Shown here in pieces: positions 9,192 through 17,625 of a DNA stretch of 64,000 nucleotides. Origin of the DNA: DTKD01 sp050948905 (GTDB lineage: Bacteria > Armatimonadota > UBA5829); NCBI GenBank assembly GCA_050948905.1, contig JBMNES010000001.1:2294001-2358000 (forward strand), written 5' to 3'. Within the stretch, counting starts at the first letter, position 1. Each line of letters starts with the position of its first letter. The position numbers and the translations under genes are program-made. The notes below the pieces were generated by a model, which was not told where the DNA came from, did no database searches, and saw only the letters and a list, made by a program, of their open reading frames with translations.

Positions 9192-10028
9192 TTGGAAATC
9201 ATCCAGTCTATAATTCTCGGCATAGTTCAGGGACTCACCGAGTTCATACCCGTCAGCAGCTCCGCTCACCTGCTTTTGCTGCAAAAGCTCTTCGGCTGGG
9301 ACACATCTTCTGTCACATTCGATGTGGCTTTGCATATGGGCACGTTGGTCGCTTTAATCGGCTTCTTTTGGAAGGATTGGATGTCCATATTCGCCTCTTT
9401 TTACAGGCGGCTCCTCTCTCGCGCGCCGTATCCTGCCGACGATGAAGCCAAATCCAGCGGCAAGCTCTTAATTCCTATCGTTATCGCCACAATTCCGGCA
9501 GCTATTGTCGGGGTGTTGTTTGACTCACAAATTGAGGGTATGCGCGACCGAGTCTGGATGGTGCCGGCGATTGCGGCAGCGCTGGCTGTGGTCGCGATCA
9601 TAATGGTAATAGCAGAAAAGATCAGTAGCCAAAAGCGTGGGGTGGGGCAGATGAACTACGTCGACTACATCGTCATTGGCCTCGCGCAGGCTCTCGCGCT
9701 GTTTCCCGGCGTTTCTCGTTCCGGAATTACAATCATCGCAGGTCTAGGCCGCGGTTTGAAGAGAGAATCGGCCGCTCGATTCAGTTTCTTGCTTTCCACG
9801 CCAGTAATATTCGGCGCAGGAGTGAAGCAGGCGTTAGACGTGCTAAAGACCGGGCTCGCGCCGAATCAGGGGCTTGTTCTGCTGGTCGGATTCCTGGCTG
9901 CAACCATATCCGGCTATCTTGCCATCCGATTCCTGATGAATTATCTCCAGCGCCGAAGCCTCAACGCATTTGCGATATACCGAGTGGCGCTTGGGCTGGG
10001 GATTCTATCAACCCTGTTGATTAGATAA
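9192..10028 (+). CDS. uppP: Undecaprenyl-diphosphatase (BacA/UppP)
   Basis: Dephosphorylates undecaprenyl diphosphate to recycle the lipid carrier used by peptidoglycan and by the WecA-type pathway just upstream; overproduction gives bacitracin resistance. The 278-residue protein has the two family motifs: QGLTEFIPVSSSAHL at the N terminus and PGVSRSGITI near residue 173, plus about seven membrane segments. The start is TTG 9192, as no ATG exists before the conserved N terminus. The gene converges with the minus-strand DUF6785-type gene, overlapping it by eight bases. Confidence 0.95.
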   Translation: MEIIQSIILGIVQGLTEFIPVSSSAHLLLLQKLFGWDTSSVTFDVALHMGTLVALIGFFWKDWMSIFASFYRRLLSRAPYPADDEAKSSGKLLIPIVIATIPAAIVGVLFDSQIEGMRDRVWMVPAIAAALAVVAIIMVIAEKISSQKRGVGQMNYVDYIVIGLAQALALFPGVSRSGITIIAGLGRGLKRESAARFSFLLSTPVIFGAGVKQALDVLKTGLAPNQGLVLLVGFLAATISGYLAIRFLMNYLQRRSLNAFAIYRVALGLGILSTLLIR

Positions 10029-11973
10029 ATATTCTATAGGCCTGCTGGTCGATTAGCGGGCCAATAATAGCCCACACGGAGCCAATGAAGAAGTCTCCCA
10101 ACACCAGGCCCAAAAAGAACGGCACAAAGGTGTTGTGCAGCTTCATCCCTCCATATCGCACAATAATCAGTTTGATAAGCCAGGCCACAAAGAACGTAAA
10201 CCAGAAATAGTCCATAGCGAAACTGATCGCCAGGGCGTAACCTGCCGGGTGAAATGGCCAGGCCACAAACGCTCCTCTTATCAGATTCAATGCTATGACT
10301 ATGACAGCCCCTAGCGCGACATGGATCAACCAGACCATATCAGTCCCGGGTTTATTTCTTATGAGCTGTCCGAGTTTATCAAACGACTCGGTCCCTACCC
10401 ACCATTTAAACCCCAGCGATTTTCCAGTCCCGCCGGCAGCGTAGGTGACATGCAGGTTAGCCCAATATGACGTCAGCAGTCCCGCCAAGGCTGACAACAT
10501 TAAGACAAAGATAAGAGGGCGGATTTTAATCGCGCTTCCCTCAGACATCTTCATAGCCTCAAGCTGATTAGGCATCGGATGACTTCGATAACACCTGTTA
10601 AACCAATACATCGATTGCAGCACGGTCATATTCGCTATGCCGATAGCGTTAAAACCCAGCAACCCAACCATAATCTGTTGCGGGTTAACGAAGTATATTT
10701 CGTGCGGCGTACCGAGTTCTGCACGAACGCGGGTGATTCCGATCGAGATCAAAAAATAAAGCACGAAAAAGATAATCGCGTAATGCACCTGCAGACCCAT
10801 CCATCTGCCCAGTACAAGCAGCGTCAGAAATCCCAGCCCTAGCACGTAAATGGCCTTGCGATACAGGTCACCCTCCGACCTCTGTTCCGGGCTACCTTCC
10901 CCGGAAAACGCCTGTTTCCAGACAGATCGCAGATGCGGCATCGCTGCAATCACGATCACTATGCTCAGCGCCAGCCACGCACCAGACGATTGAGCATCCC
11001 AATACGGAAATCCCGAAGTCCCAGCGCTGTCCCATCCCATAGCTGCGCCGATAACCTGCCACGCCTTGCGCGCTACATAAAAGAACCAGCACGAAAAAGA
11101 CAAATCCAGCGGGATAAAATACGCCAAACCGATCATGAATGGATACATCGAGATGTTAAAATCTCTCAGTCGATTGACCGCGTTCCAGGGTCGCGCTGTG
11201 AAGAATTGCCCGATATTATATTGCTTAACCCCAGTCAATTCCGGCATAGATGGATACAGCGCGTGCAGTCCATTGATCAATCCAATCGCCAACGCCACTG
11301 CAAAACCCGCCCACATCAGCTTATTTGTATAAAATTTCCGACCGGCATCTTCCGAGGTCATCGCAATGGGAAGCTGAACTAGCGGGAACACCAGTTTCTC
11401 GTTTTCTGTCCATTGTTTTCTGATGAGGATATTGATGCACAGCATCATAGCTATCATCACCATCACCAGCAAACCCCACAGCGCCAGCGGAACTACCCAG
11501 AACTTGAGTATCTTCCACACAAACGGATTATCTACCCCGCCAGCATAGAAACCTTTTAGAGCGGACTTCTCGGATAAAAACCATTGACCAGGCAGGTAAC
11601 GCCCGAACAGGCTATCATACTGATTAGATTCATTGGCCATATAACTGGGGTGACCAATGGTGCCGAAGAGGTTTTGAATCATATCGTGCGAGGCCAGCGC
11701 TGCTCCCATTACTACCATAATATATATGGTCAGCAGTTCACCCCGCCGCAGGCCTTTCGACGGCCATGCCTTGCGCACAGCAAGGTTGACCATGCACGTC
11801 ATAAAGAGAATAAATACAGGGGTTATAAACAGCGGCAGGCAGGTTCCGTCGAGAGCATACCACCTCACCTCTATGATCGTGATCCAGAGGTTATTTATAA
11901 ATATCAGCAGAAGCCCGATCAAAACCGCAATTGGAGTGACGCCGACGTCTTTGATCTTCTCTGCAGCCTTCAA
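10021..11973 (-). CDS. DUF6785/DUF6784-type polytopic membrane protein
   Basis: Large membrane protein of 650 residues, function unknown. The N-terminal helix with NNLWITIIEVRW and LDGTCLPLFI, then LLTIYIMVVMGAALASHDM and NLFGTIGHP, are features I associate with the DUF6785 family common in Planctomycetota, Verrucomicrobiota and Armatimonadota. About 14 hydrophobic segments alternate with short loops, a topology reminiscent of oligopeptide transporters; transport is only a guess. The start is TTG 11973. It is monocistronic, convergent with uppP, and preceded by a repeat-rich gap. No neighbouring gene suggests a substrate. Confidence 0.75.
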   Translation of the reverse strand: MKAAEKIKDVGVTPIAVLIGLLLIFINNLWITIIEVRWYALDGTCLPLFITPVFILFMTCMVNLAVRKAWPSKGLRRGELLTIYIMVVMGAALASHDMIQNLFGTIGHPSYMANESNQYDSLFGRYLPGQWFLSEKSALKGFYAGGVDNPFVWKILKFWVVPLALWGLLVMVMIAMMLCINILIRKQWTENEKLVFPLVQLPIAMTSEDAGRKFYTNKLMWAGFAVALAIGLINGLHALYPSMPELTGVKQYNIGQFFTARPWNAVNRLRDFNISMYPFMIGLAYFIPLDLSFSCWFFYVARKAWQVIGAAMGWDSAGTSGFPYWDAQSSGAWLALSIVIVIAAMPHLRSVWKQAFSGEGSPEQRSEGDLYRKAIYVLGLGFLTLLVLGRWMGLQVHYAIIFFVLYFLISIGITRVRAELGTPHEIYFVNPQQIMVGLLGFNAIGIANMTVLQSMYWFNRCYRSHPMPNQLEAMKMSEGSAIKIRPLIFVLMLSALAGLLTSYWANLHVTYAAGGTGKSLGFKWWVGTESFDKLGQLIRNKPGTDMVWLIHVALGAVIVIALNLIRGAFVAWPFHPAGYALAISFAMDYFWFTFFVAWLIKLIIVRYGGMKLHNTFVPFFLGLVLGDFFIGSVWAIIGPLIDQQAYRIFI

Positions 11974-12251
11974 AACCTGTAAACCTCGTATTTCTGGAAA
12001 AGTTACCTCATCATTTTAACAGGACACGCCGCGACAAACAACCTGTGAGGCGAAGTTCCGAGTTAGTTATCGACCATAAATGCGCGACAATCCCGAAACT
12101 CCTCTATTAACCCACCCACCTTCATTCAAATCTCCGAACCATCATTCCAACCCCGCACCGCCATTCCTCTCCTCACCATCACTTCTCTCCCACCGCCATT
12201 CCCCTCTCCACCGGTCACTTCTCTTCCCACCTTCATTTCTCTCCCCCCACC

Positions 12252-12283
12252 GTCATTTCGAACGCAGTGAGAAATCCGCTTTT
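12252..12283 (+). repeat. Dispersed extragenic element, copy A
   Basis: GTCATTTCGAACGCAGTGAG followed by AAATCCGCTTTT. It is nearly identical to copies at 12390 and 23744. This belongs to the widespread class of extragenic elements built on a (GTCAT)TTCGARCGMAGYGAGAAAT core, with short terminal complementarity (ATTTC/GAAAT). Confidence 0.75.
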
Positions 12284-12389
12284 CCCTTCCCTCCCACCGC
12301 CCTTCTTCTCCTCCGTCCACTTCTCTTCTCAGCGTCGTTCCTCTCCTCCGGCCACTTCTCTTCCCACCGCCATTTCTCTCCCCCCTACC

Positions 12390-12422
12390 GTCATTTCGAA
12401 CGAAGTGAGAAATCCGCTTTTT
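12390..12422 (+). repeat. Dispersed extragenic element, copy B
   Basis: GTCATTTCGAACGAAGTGAG followed by AAATCCGCTTTTT; one base different from copy A over the core, and spaced 138 bases from it. The preceding 45 bases are also similar in both copies, so the local duplication is longer than the element itself. Confidence 0.75.
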
Positions 12423-12556
12423 CCCTTCTCTACCTCAACAACCCATTTCCATCCGGTTTTCGTGTTCATCGTTTCCCTTCCCCGCAGGAGACTCGAACAC
12501 CTCAATAGAAGTATAAACTGCGGCGTCAGCCCTAATAATCATAAAAGAGGACATCT

Positions 12557-13471
12557 ATGAAAGATCCTTTGGATATATCTCATGAAATATCATGTGCCTT
12601 AAACAGGGGCCAGGCGGTAGTAGCTTTAGAGTCATCGGTGCTGGCTCATGGTCTGCCTTCCCCAGTCAACATCGAAACCGCGCTTGCTATGGAACAGAAT
12701 GTGCAAGAAGCTGGTGCGGTGCCTGCCACTATTGGCGTTATTGACGGCAAGATTCGTGTCGGGTTATCTCATGAGGAAATTGAAATCCTCGGCAAGGGTG
12801 GCACGGCGAAGCTGGCAGCAAGAGATCTGCCGGACGCCTGTGCCACGGAAATCAACGGGGGCACAACCGTATCCGCCACCGCTCGCATCGCAGCAGCGGT
12901 AGGGATCAACGTAATGGCGACAGGAGGAATCGGCGGAGTCCATCGCGGAAACGCAAATGATATATCTGCCGACCTTTGGGAGATGACGCGAACGCCAATC
13001 GCCATCGTATGCTCTGGGCCTAAAGCTGTGTTGGACGTGCCGGCAACAGCAGAGTGGCTCGAATCTCACAGCGTTCCGGTTTATGGCTTCAAAACCACCA
13101 TACTGCCGGCTTTTTATGCGGCTCAAACGGACATAACTATCCCCGGCTACGACACTATCGACAAACTGGCCGACACGATCAAACTCGGCTTTGGCGCGAT
13201 GGGTGTTCGTTCTTCAATAATGGTCGCTGTGCCGGGGCCAGAGGCTTTTGATGTGTCCAGAGAAGTAGAAGAGGCGATCAAACAAGCGGAGCAAAATCAG
13301 ATAAGAGGCAAACAACTAACACCGTGGCTCTTAGATAAAATCGCCGAGTTGACGAATGGCAGGTCGATTGAGTCCAACGTCGCACTCCTCAAAAACAACG
13401 CACAAATCGCAGCAGAGCTAGCCTGCGCATTGGTTAATGAGGAGCGTCGACGAATGGGGTTCTACGCTTAG
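12557..13471 (+). CDS. psuG: Pseudouridine-5'-phosphate glycosidase
   Basis: Reversibly cleaves pseudouridine 5'-phosphate to uracil and ribose 5-phosphate, salvaging the modified nucleoside from RNA turnover. The 304-residue protein is full length for the Indigoidine synthase A-like family. It shows ALESSVLAHGLPSP near residue 24, VNVMATGGIGGVHRG-type Mn2+/phosphate site near 121, and VPVYGFKT near 171 containing the catalytic lysine region. ATG 12557 follows AAAGAGG. No PsuK kinase or pseudouridine transporter is adjacent; the gene stands alone after the repeat gap. Confidence 0.95.
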   Translation: MKDPLDISHEISCALNRGQAVVALESSVLAHGLPSPVNIETALAMEQNVQEAGAVPATIGVIDGKIRVGLSHEEIEILGKGGTAKLAARDLPDACATEINGGTTVSATARIAAAVGINVMATGGIGGVHRGNANDISADLWEMTRTPIAIVCSGPKAVLDVPATAEWLESHSVPVYGFKTTILPAFYAAQTDITIPGYDTIDKLADTIKLGFGAMGVRSSIMVAVPGPEAFDVSREVEEAIKQAEQNQIRGKQLTPWLLDKIAELTNGRSIESNVALLKNNAQIAAELACALVNEERRRMGFYA

Positions 13472-13477
13472 CGAGAA

Positions 13478-13651
13478 CTACTCGGCAAAATCGAGGGTTT
13501 CCGTTACCTCGATAACCGCATCCTCATCTATTTCCATAGCCAGTTGCTCGACTATCTCGTGAAGGTCGCCTTCGGTAAGTCGGGCACCTGACTCTGGTGA
13601 CCATTCTACTGAAACGATGAATCTCTGTTGGAGTTCGGGGTTGGTGCTCAT
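13478..13651 (-). CDS. Small acidic protein of unknown function
   Basis: A 57-residue reading frame from ATG 13651, which has GGAG at a good distance; an in-frame ATG at 13663 would add MEIQ but has a poorer site. The protein is acidic at its C terminus (repeated E, D and V in AMEIDEDAVIEVTETLDF), has no cysteines, no membrane segment and no motif I recognise. It lies tail to tail with psuG (six bases between stops) and 90 bases downstream of the cyclophilin on the same strand. An inverted repeat GGATAT-N6-ATATCC lies just upstream at 13672-13689. Confidence 0.5.
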   Translation of the reverse strand: MSTNPELQQRFIVSVEWSPESGARLTEGDLHEIVEQLAMEIDEDAVIEVTETLDFAE

Positions 13652-13753
13652 TTGTATCTCCATCTCACATCGGATATGTCTTTATATCCTACTCTGCGAG
13701 CCTTGCACCTACCTTCTATATTTTAACAAGATTTTACCAGGATTCTTTGTAGC

Positions 13754-14416
13754 TTACTGAGTCCGCCTGTCCGACTCTATTTGCAACACTCTATCCAGCA
13801 GCTTTACGTCATTGTCGGTCAACGGCCGTATTGTGGCGGTTTTGATCATATCCCCGGTCTGAATCTTCATCGCCACATCCATTCCCTTTATCACGCGGCC
13901 AAAAACGGTATATTCAAAATCGAGGTGAAAGGCCGGCTCCAGGGTGATATAAAAGACGCTGGTGTTGCTGTTAACGTCGGCAGATCGAGCCATTCCCACG
14001 GTTCCTTTAGCGTGAATGAGGCCATCGGCGGTCTCTATTCCCATAGGCTCCACCTCTTTTTTTGCGCTTTCGGTCTGGATCACCCAGTCCTCGACTCGCG
14101 GAAAGTGAACTCCGTTATAAAAGCCGCCCTCCACCAACTCGGCTATGCGTGCGGTAGTCTTCGGACAATCCTGCTCAAAAAGGACAAACTCTATCACGCC
14201 GCGTGTGGTATTTAGCACAACCACGCGTCCTGGCTTCTTTGTCGCTTTCTTTTCGGGTTTCGGCGTCTGCTCGTCGTCAGTTAATTTCTTCATTGCATCA
14301 GAAGCCAGATCCACCCTTTGCGGCTTTTTCGATTCCTGGTAATTAGACAGCCACACCGAGCTGCCTGCAAGTCCTGCCAACAGCAGGGCCACAACCCCCA
14401 AAAGTTTATAATTCAT
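13754..14416 (-). CDS. Membrane-anchored cyclophilin-type peptidyl-prolyl isomerase
   Basis: Predicted to catalyse prolyl cis-trans isomerisation outside the cytoplasmic membrane. Residues 5-25 form a single hydrophobic anchor or signal segment, followed by a Lys-rich linker to about residue 65 and then a cyclophilin domain. Visible are the strand VVLNTTRGVIEFVLF, the segment YNGVHFPRVEDWVIQ (normally FHR; the Arg and Gln of the active site remain but the His is Pro here), and FEYTVFGRVIKGMDV. The shortened, divergent active site resembles bacterial PpiA-like proteins with weak activity. Length is 220 residues. Confidence 0.88.
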   Translation of the reverse strand: MNYKLLGVVALLLAGLAGSSVWLSNYQESKKPQRVDLASDAMKKLTDDEQTPKPEKKATKKPGRVVVLNTTRGVIEFVLFEQDCPKTTARIAELVEGGFYNGVHFPRVEDWVIQTESAKKEVEPMGIETADGLIHAKGTVGMARSADVNSNTSVFYITLEPAFHLDFEYTVFGRVIKGMDVAMKIQTGDMIKTATIRPLTDNDVKLLDRVLQIESDRRTQ

Positions 14417-14613
14417 CTCTATTCACCCGTCCCAACACTGTCATCCATATCACATTTGTTATCTACGCCCACAGGCAGACTACTGTTCCAACAGCCTCTA
14501 CAGAATACCGCACCAACCTCGTTAGTGCAAATCCTGGTACAAAATACAGGTTCGGTGGTAGGCTATATAAGGAACGAAACCATGTCACACAAAGGTTGCA
14601 GGAGGCAATCACT

Positions 14614-15120
14614 ATGCGTTGGATTGCAGTTATATGTGTTCTGATAACCTGTCTATGCGCCGGCCTGGCGCTACAGGCAGAAAACCAACAGGAAGCGCTG
14701 GCAAAAGCCGAGGCGTCGGCGGCGCCATCACAGCCCGGCAAACCCTACACATCGCTTATAGTTGACGCTACGGGTCTGGAACTCGATAGAAGCGTCACCC
14801 CCAAAATAGTCCGTTTCGACAACAAGGCGGTATGGGGAGAGAGCCAGGTGATCTCCGATTTCGCAATTGAGCACGGCGTAGTGGCCTATGTTCATACTCT
14901 TGATGAGGCTAAGCAAAACAACCGCGCCGGCCAGAATCCGCTTGTGATCAAAGCCAGGGCGAGCAGCGGTGGTTTGATAGTATCTGATCTGGTGCTTAGC
15001 GATGCAGATGCCGATCTGCTGGTCGCAGAGGATAAAATCGGCCAGTTCTTAGACAAATTCAACGTAATTTTCATCCAGGACAAGAGCCTGATTAAAACCT
15101 CTTCTTCCGGGTCCGACTAA
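14614..15120 (+). CDS. Secreted LPP20/FlgT-like protein
   Basis: A 168-residue exported protein of unknown function. ATG 14614 is preceded by GCAGGAGG; the frame extends to a TTG at 14596 that overlaps this site. Residues 1-25 are a signal peptide ending near AGLALQA. The mature part has the stretch YTSLIVDATGLELDRSVTPK followed by GVVAYVHTLDEAKQN and NPLVIKARAS, an arrangement I associate with the C-terminal domain of LPP20/FlgT-like outer-membrane or flagellar-associated proteins. It lacks a lipobox cysteine. Two tandem hairpins follow its stop. Confidence 0.65.
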   Translation: MRWIAVICVLITCLCAGLALQAENQQEALAKAEASAAPSQPGKPYTSLIVDATGLELDRSVTPKIVRFDNKAVWGESQVISDFAIEHGVVAYVHTLDEAKQNNRAGQNPLVIKARASSGGLIVSDLVLSDADADLLVAEDKIGQFLDKFNVIFIQDKSLIKTSSSGSD

Positions 15121-15135
15121 ATGAAACCGTTCACG

Positions 15136-15171
15136 TTCGGGCAGGGTCAAATAAAACTGGTTGTGCCCGAA
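15136..15171 (+). repeat. Tandem hairpin element, unit 1
   Basis: TTCGGGCA (15136-15143) pairs with TGCCCGAA (15164-15171) in eight pairs; inside, GGTCA and TGGTT can continue the stem with G-U pairs on the plus-strand RNA. It starts 15 bases after the preceding stop codon. Confidence 0.6.
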
Positions 15172-15193
15172 TAACAGAATATCACGATTACGC

Positions 15194-15227
15194 CCGGACA
15201 TGACCAAATACTGCTGGTTATGTCCGG
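15194..15227 (+). repeat. Tandem hairpin element, unit 2
   Basis: CCGGACAT (15194-15201) pairs perfectly with ATGTCCGG (15220-15227), and GACCA/TGGTT extends the stem to 13 pairs including one G-U. The loop side (GACCAAATACTGCTGGTT) closely resembles that of unit 1 while the outer stem differs by compensating changes. A third partial unit GACCAATTGCTGC follows at about 15231. Confidence 0.6.
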
Positions 15228-15405
15228 AGCTGACCAATTGCTGCACCTTCTCATAACCCGACGGCTATCTACAATAACGTAGTGTCCGATCTCCGTCTCG
15301 GACTTTCCCTTCTCCATCATCTTGCTCACGCCGGCAAACCACCCCACAACCCCCAAATTGTGCTAATATAAAAGCAGCAATCTCCAATTCTTTTAAAAGG
15401 GCAAC

Positions 15406-16083
15406 ATGAAAAAAGCAGTCGTCTTACTGTCCGGCGGCCTCGACAGCGCCACCACTGCGGCTATAGCGCGCTCGGAAGGCTACGATCTATATGCAATCTC
15501 CTTCGACTACGGCCAGCGTCATTCGCGCGAACTGCAGAGCGCGAGGTCGGTGGCGGAGAGCCTGCAGGTCAAAGACCATCTGCTGATCAGTTTCGATCTT
15601 CGAAGCATGGGAGGCAGTGCGCTCACAGATGACATCAGCGTCCCACTTGACCGTGACACTGATAATATGGCCGAATCTATCCCTATCACCTACGTCCCCG
15701 CTCGCAATACGATATTTCTATCATTCGCTTTAGGTTACGCCGAAACTATCGGCGCTTACGACATCTTTATCGGCGTCAGCGAGGTGGATTACAGCGGCTA
15801 TCCTGACTGCCGAAGGGAATATATAGAAGCGTTCGAGCACACGGCCAACCTCGCCACAAAAGCAGGCGTCGAGGGCACCGGCAGGTTTCGCATTCACGCG
15901 CCTCTAATCGACCTCACTAAAGCCGAGGCAGTGCGACGTGGGCTTGAACTAGGCCTCGACTATTCCCTGACCTGGAGCTGCTACGTCGGCGGCGAGAAGC
16001 CGTGCGGTAAATGTGATAGCTGCAAGCTCAGATTAGCAGCTTTCGAGCAAGCAGGGACAGTCGACCCACTTAATTATTCATAA
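15406..16083 (+). CDS. queC: 7-cyano-7-deazaguanine synthase
   Basis: Converts 7-carboxy-7-deazaguanine to preQ0 with ATP and ammonia, on the way to queuosine in tRNA. The 225-residue protein has the PP-loop SGGLDSATT at residues 8-16, FDYGQRH near 33, the VPARNT segment near 98, and the C-terminal zinc motif CYVGGEKPCGKCDSC (four cysteines). ATG 15406 follows AAAAGGG. A possible -10 box TAATAT lies at 15364-15369, but I could not match a preQ1 riboswitch to the leader. No other que genes are nearby. Confidence 0.96.
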   Translation: MKKAVVLLSGGLDSATTAAIARSEGYDLYAISFDYGQRHSRELQSARSVAESLQVKDHLLISFDLRSMGGSALTDDISVPLDRDTDNMAESIPITYVPARNTIFLSFALGYAETIGAYDIFIGVSEVDYSGYPDCRREYIEAFEHTANLATKAGVEGTGRFRIHAPLIDLTKAEAVRRGLELGLDYSLTWSCYVGGEKPCGKCDSCKLRLAAFEQAGTVDPLNYS

Positions 16084-16086
16084 GGC

Positions 16087-16965
16087 TCATTCAGGGGTAA
16101 CCAGTCTCAACGCCCTGGACAAAACAGCGATCTCTGTCCCGCTCTCTCCGCGCACATCTCCATCAAGCTGCATTTTAACCGCTGGTTCGGCTTCTACCCG
16201 CAGTCGTCTCACCCGATAATGAGCCGCCGAATCGACAGTCCAACTCGTGAATAACGACGCCGATAACCAGCCCACAAACCGCATCTTCATAATCGGTTTA
16301 TGCTCAAGTATAATCACGTCCAGCAGCCCATCATCGGCCTTCGCATCGGCTGCAAGCTGGAAATTAGGGGCATACGTCGCGCAATTGCAGACTATGACGT
16401 TATACGCAGTCGAGTGGATTTCCCCTTCATCCGATATCAGCCGAAACCTCGACGGTTGATATCGAATCGACTCAAGGACTAGGGTGGGGGCATAAGCAAG
16501 TCGGCCAAATAACCCCTTGGCATAGGCAGGCACCGAGCGCACTACCGCCGCATCAAACCCAAAACCCGCCATCAACAGAAATCTCCGCCCGCCAGCCACA
16601 CCGACGTCAAAAGCCCGTTCGACCCCATTTGTGGCAATATGCAGAGACCTGTCTACATCATCGCTGATCAGCCCCAGCTCATTACCGAGCACGTTTCCGG
16701 TCCCCAGGGGCACTATTCCAACTGATAGGTCACTGTCCGCCAGACCATTTATCACCTCGTTAAAAGTGCCGTCGCCTGCCACCACAATAAGGCGCCGGTA
16801 ACCACATTCGCAGGCTGTTGAGGCGATATCTGCGGCTTGTCCCGGCCTGGTCAATACGATTGCATCCGCATCGCGCAGGGTGGCTACATAATCCAGCACC
16901 CTTCGCTTCAGTGCAGCCGTGCCATCACGGCCGGATGTTGGGTTAATCAGGAAAAGAGTTTTCAC
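16087..16965 (-). CDS. Diacylglycerol/lipid kinase family protein (YegS/DgkB type)
   Basis: Predicted to phosphorylate a lipid such as diacylglycerol. The 292-residue protein begins with LFLINPTSGRDG, has the nucleotide-binding signature VVAGDGTFNEVINGL near residue 61 and VPLGTGNVLGNELGL near 86, and a C-terminal beta-rich half containing LDVIIL, all typical of the DAGK catalytic-domain family. It starts 27 bases after purN and is probably the last gene of the purine transcript, although its function is unrelated. Only three bases separate its end from queC. Confidence 0.88.
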   Translation of the reverse strand: MKTLFLINPTSGRDGTAALKRRVLDYVATLRDADAIVLTRPGQAADIASTACECGYRRLIVVAGDGTFNEVINGLADSDLSVGIVPLGTGNVLGNELGLISDDVDRSLHIATNGVERAFDVGVAGGRRFLLMAGFGFDAAVVRSVPAYAKGLFGRLAYAPTLVLESIRYQPSRFRLISDEGEIHSTAYNVIVCNCATYAPNFQLAADAKADDGLLDVIILEHKPIMKMRFVGWLSASLFTSWTVDSAAHYRVRRLRVEAEPAVKMQLDGDVRGESGTEIAVLSRALRLVTPE

Positions 16966-16992
16966 GACACCGCACCGTCGTATGTCGCAAGT

Positions 16993-17625
16993 CTACTGCT
17001 GCGGTAGGATTAATACCTTTCTATCTGCTACCCGCAGTCGGCCCTGCGCAAACAACGCGATGGCGTCCGTGTATGTGGCGTGTTCGGCAACGAGGACTTT
17101 GCCGGCTATGGAATCCGAGGTGTCTTCTGGTTCCACCGCCACCACGCTCTGGGCGATAATCGGCCCGGTGTCATAATCTTCATCTACAAAATGCACCGTC
17201 GCGCCCGTATACTTTACTCCGCGCGCGATAACCGCTTCGTGGACGTGGTGTCCATACATCCCCTTGCCACAAAACGCCGGTATCAAAGCCGGGTGCACGT
17301 TCATAATGCGGTCACGATAAGCCTCAATGATCCCGCCGCCCAGCACCTGCATATAACCGGCCAGGCAAATTAAGTCGATCTCATATTTCTGCAATTCGTT
17401 CAGAACCGCGGCGTCATATCCCTCTTCGGATTCAAAATCACGCCTTCGAATCGTTACGGCAGCAGCCCCAGCCGCCCGCGCACGATCCATAGCAGGAGCA
17501 TCGTCTTTAACTCCGATCACCAACGCTACTTCACCGTCGATTTTCCCGGTTTTGCACGCGTCAATAATAGCCTGCAGGTTCGACCCCCGACCTTGTCCGG
17601 AGACCAAAACGGCGATCCGGATCAT
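16993..17625 (-). CDS. purN: Phosphoribosylglycinamide formyltransferase
   Basis: Transfers a formyl group from 10-formyl-tetrahydrofolate to GAR, the third step of purine synthesis. The 210-residue protein shows the GAR-binding N terminus VSGQGRGSNLQAII and the catalytic segment MNVHPALIPAF (Asn and His) near residue 109, with the catalytic Asp in VDEDYDTGPI near 147. A single extra residue before GSNL compared with the usual SGxGSNL is unremarkable. The start overlaps the purM stop by four bases. GlyA upstream in the window supplies the folate one-carbon units. Confidence 0.96.
   Translation of the reverse strand: MIRIAVLVSGQGRGSNLQAIIDACKTGKIDGEVALVIGVKDDAPAMDRARAAGAAAVTIRRRDFESEEGYDAAVLNELQKYEIDLICLAGYMQVLGGGIIEAYRDRIMNVHPALIPAFCGKGMYGHHVHEAVIARGVKYTGATVHFVDEDYDTGPIIAQSVVAVEPEDTSDSIAGKVLVAEHATYTDAIALFAQGRLRVADRKVLILPQQ

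Larger units (their letters stand above)
11974..12556. repeat. Long gap with C/T-rich degenerate repeats
   Basis: A 583-base gap. From about 12115 to 12430 the plus strand is strongly C/T-rich and made of degenerate units resembling CTCCCACCGTCATTTC. Two better-conserved copies about 137-138 bases apart (about 12207-12283 and 12344-12422) each end in a GTCATTTCGAACG element. Open frames crossing it (for example 12080-12508 on plus) have low-complexity Ser/Pro/His/Phe composition and are judged non-coding. The remaining flanks presumably hold the promoters for the two divergent genes, but I see no convincing boxes. Confidence 0.75.

Noticed and set aside
12080..12508. Plus-strand frame of 142 residues (Ser/Pro/His/Phe-rich) with HFERSEKSAF twice.
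   Set aside because: It is a translation of the extragenic element and C/T-rich array; low-complexity composition, no family, same spurious peptide at 23617-24132.
15049..15246. Minus-strand frame of 65 residues with a repeated GHNQ peptide.
   Set aside because: It translates the tandem hairpins and overlaps the end of the secreted-protein gene; no ribosome site. Treated as non-coding repeat.
15247..15405. preQ1 riboswitch before queC.
   Set aside because: No match to the short H-type pseudoknot pattern next to the start codon.
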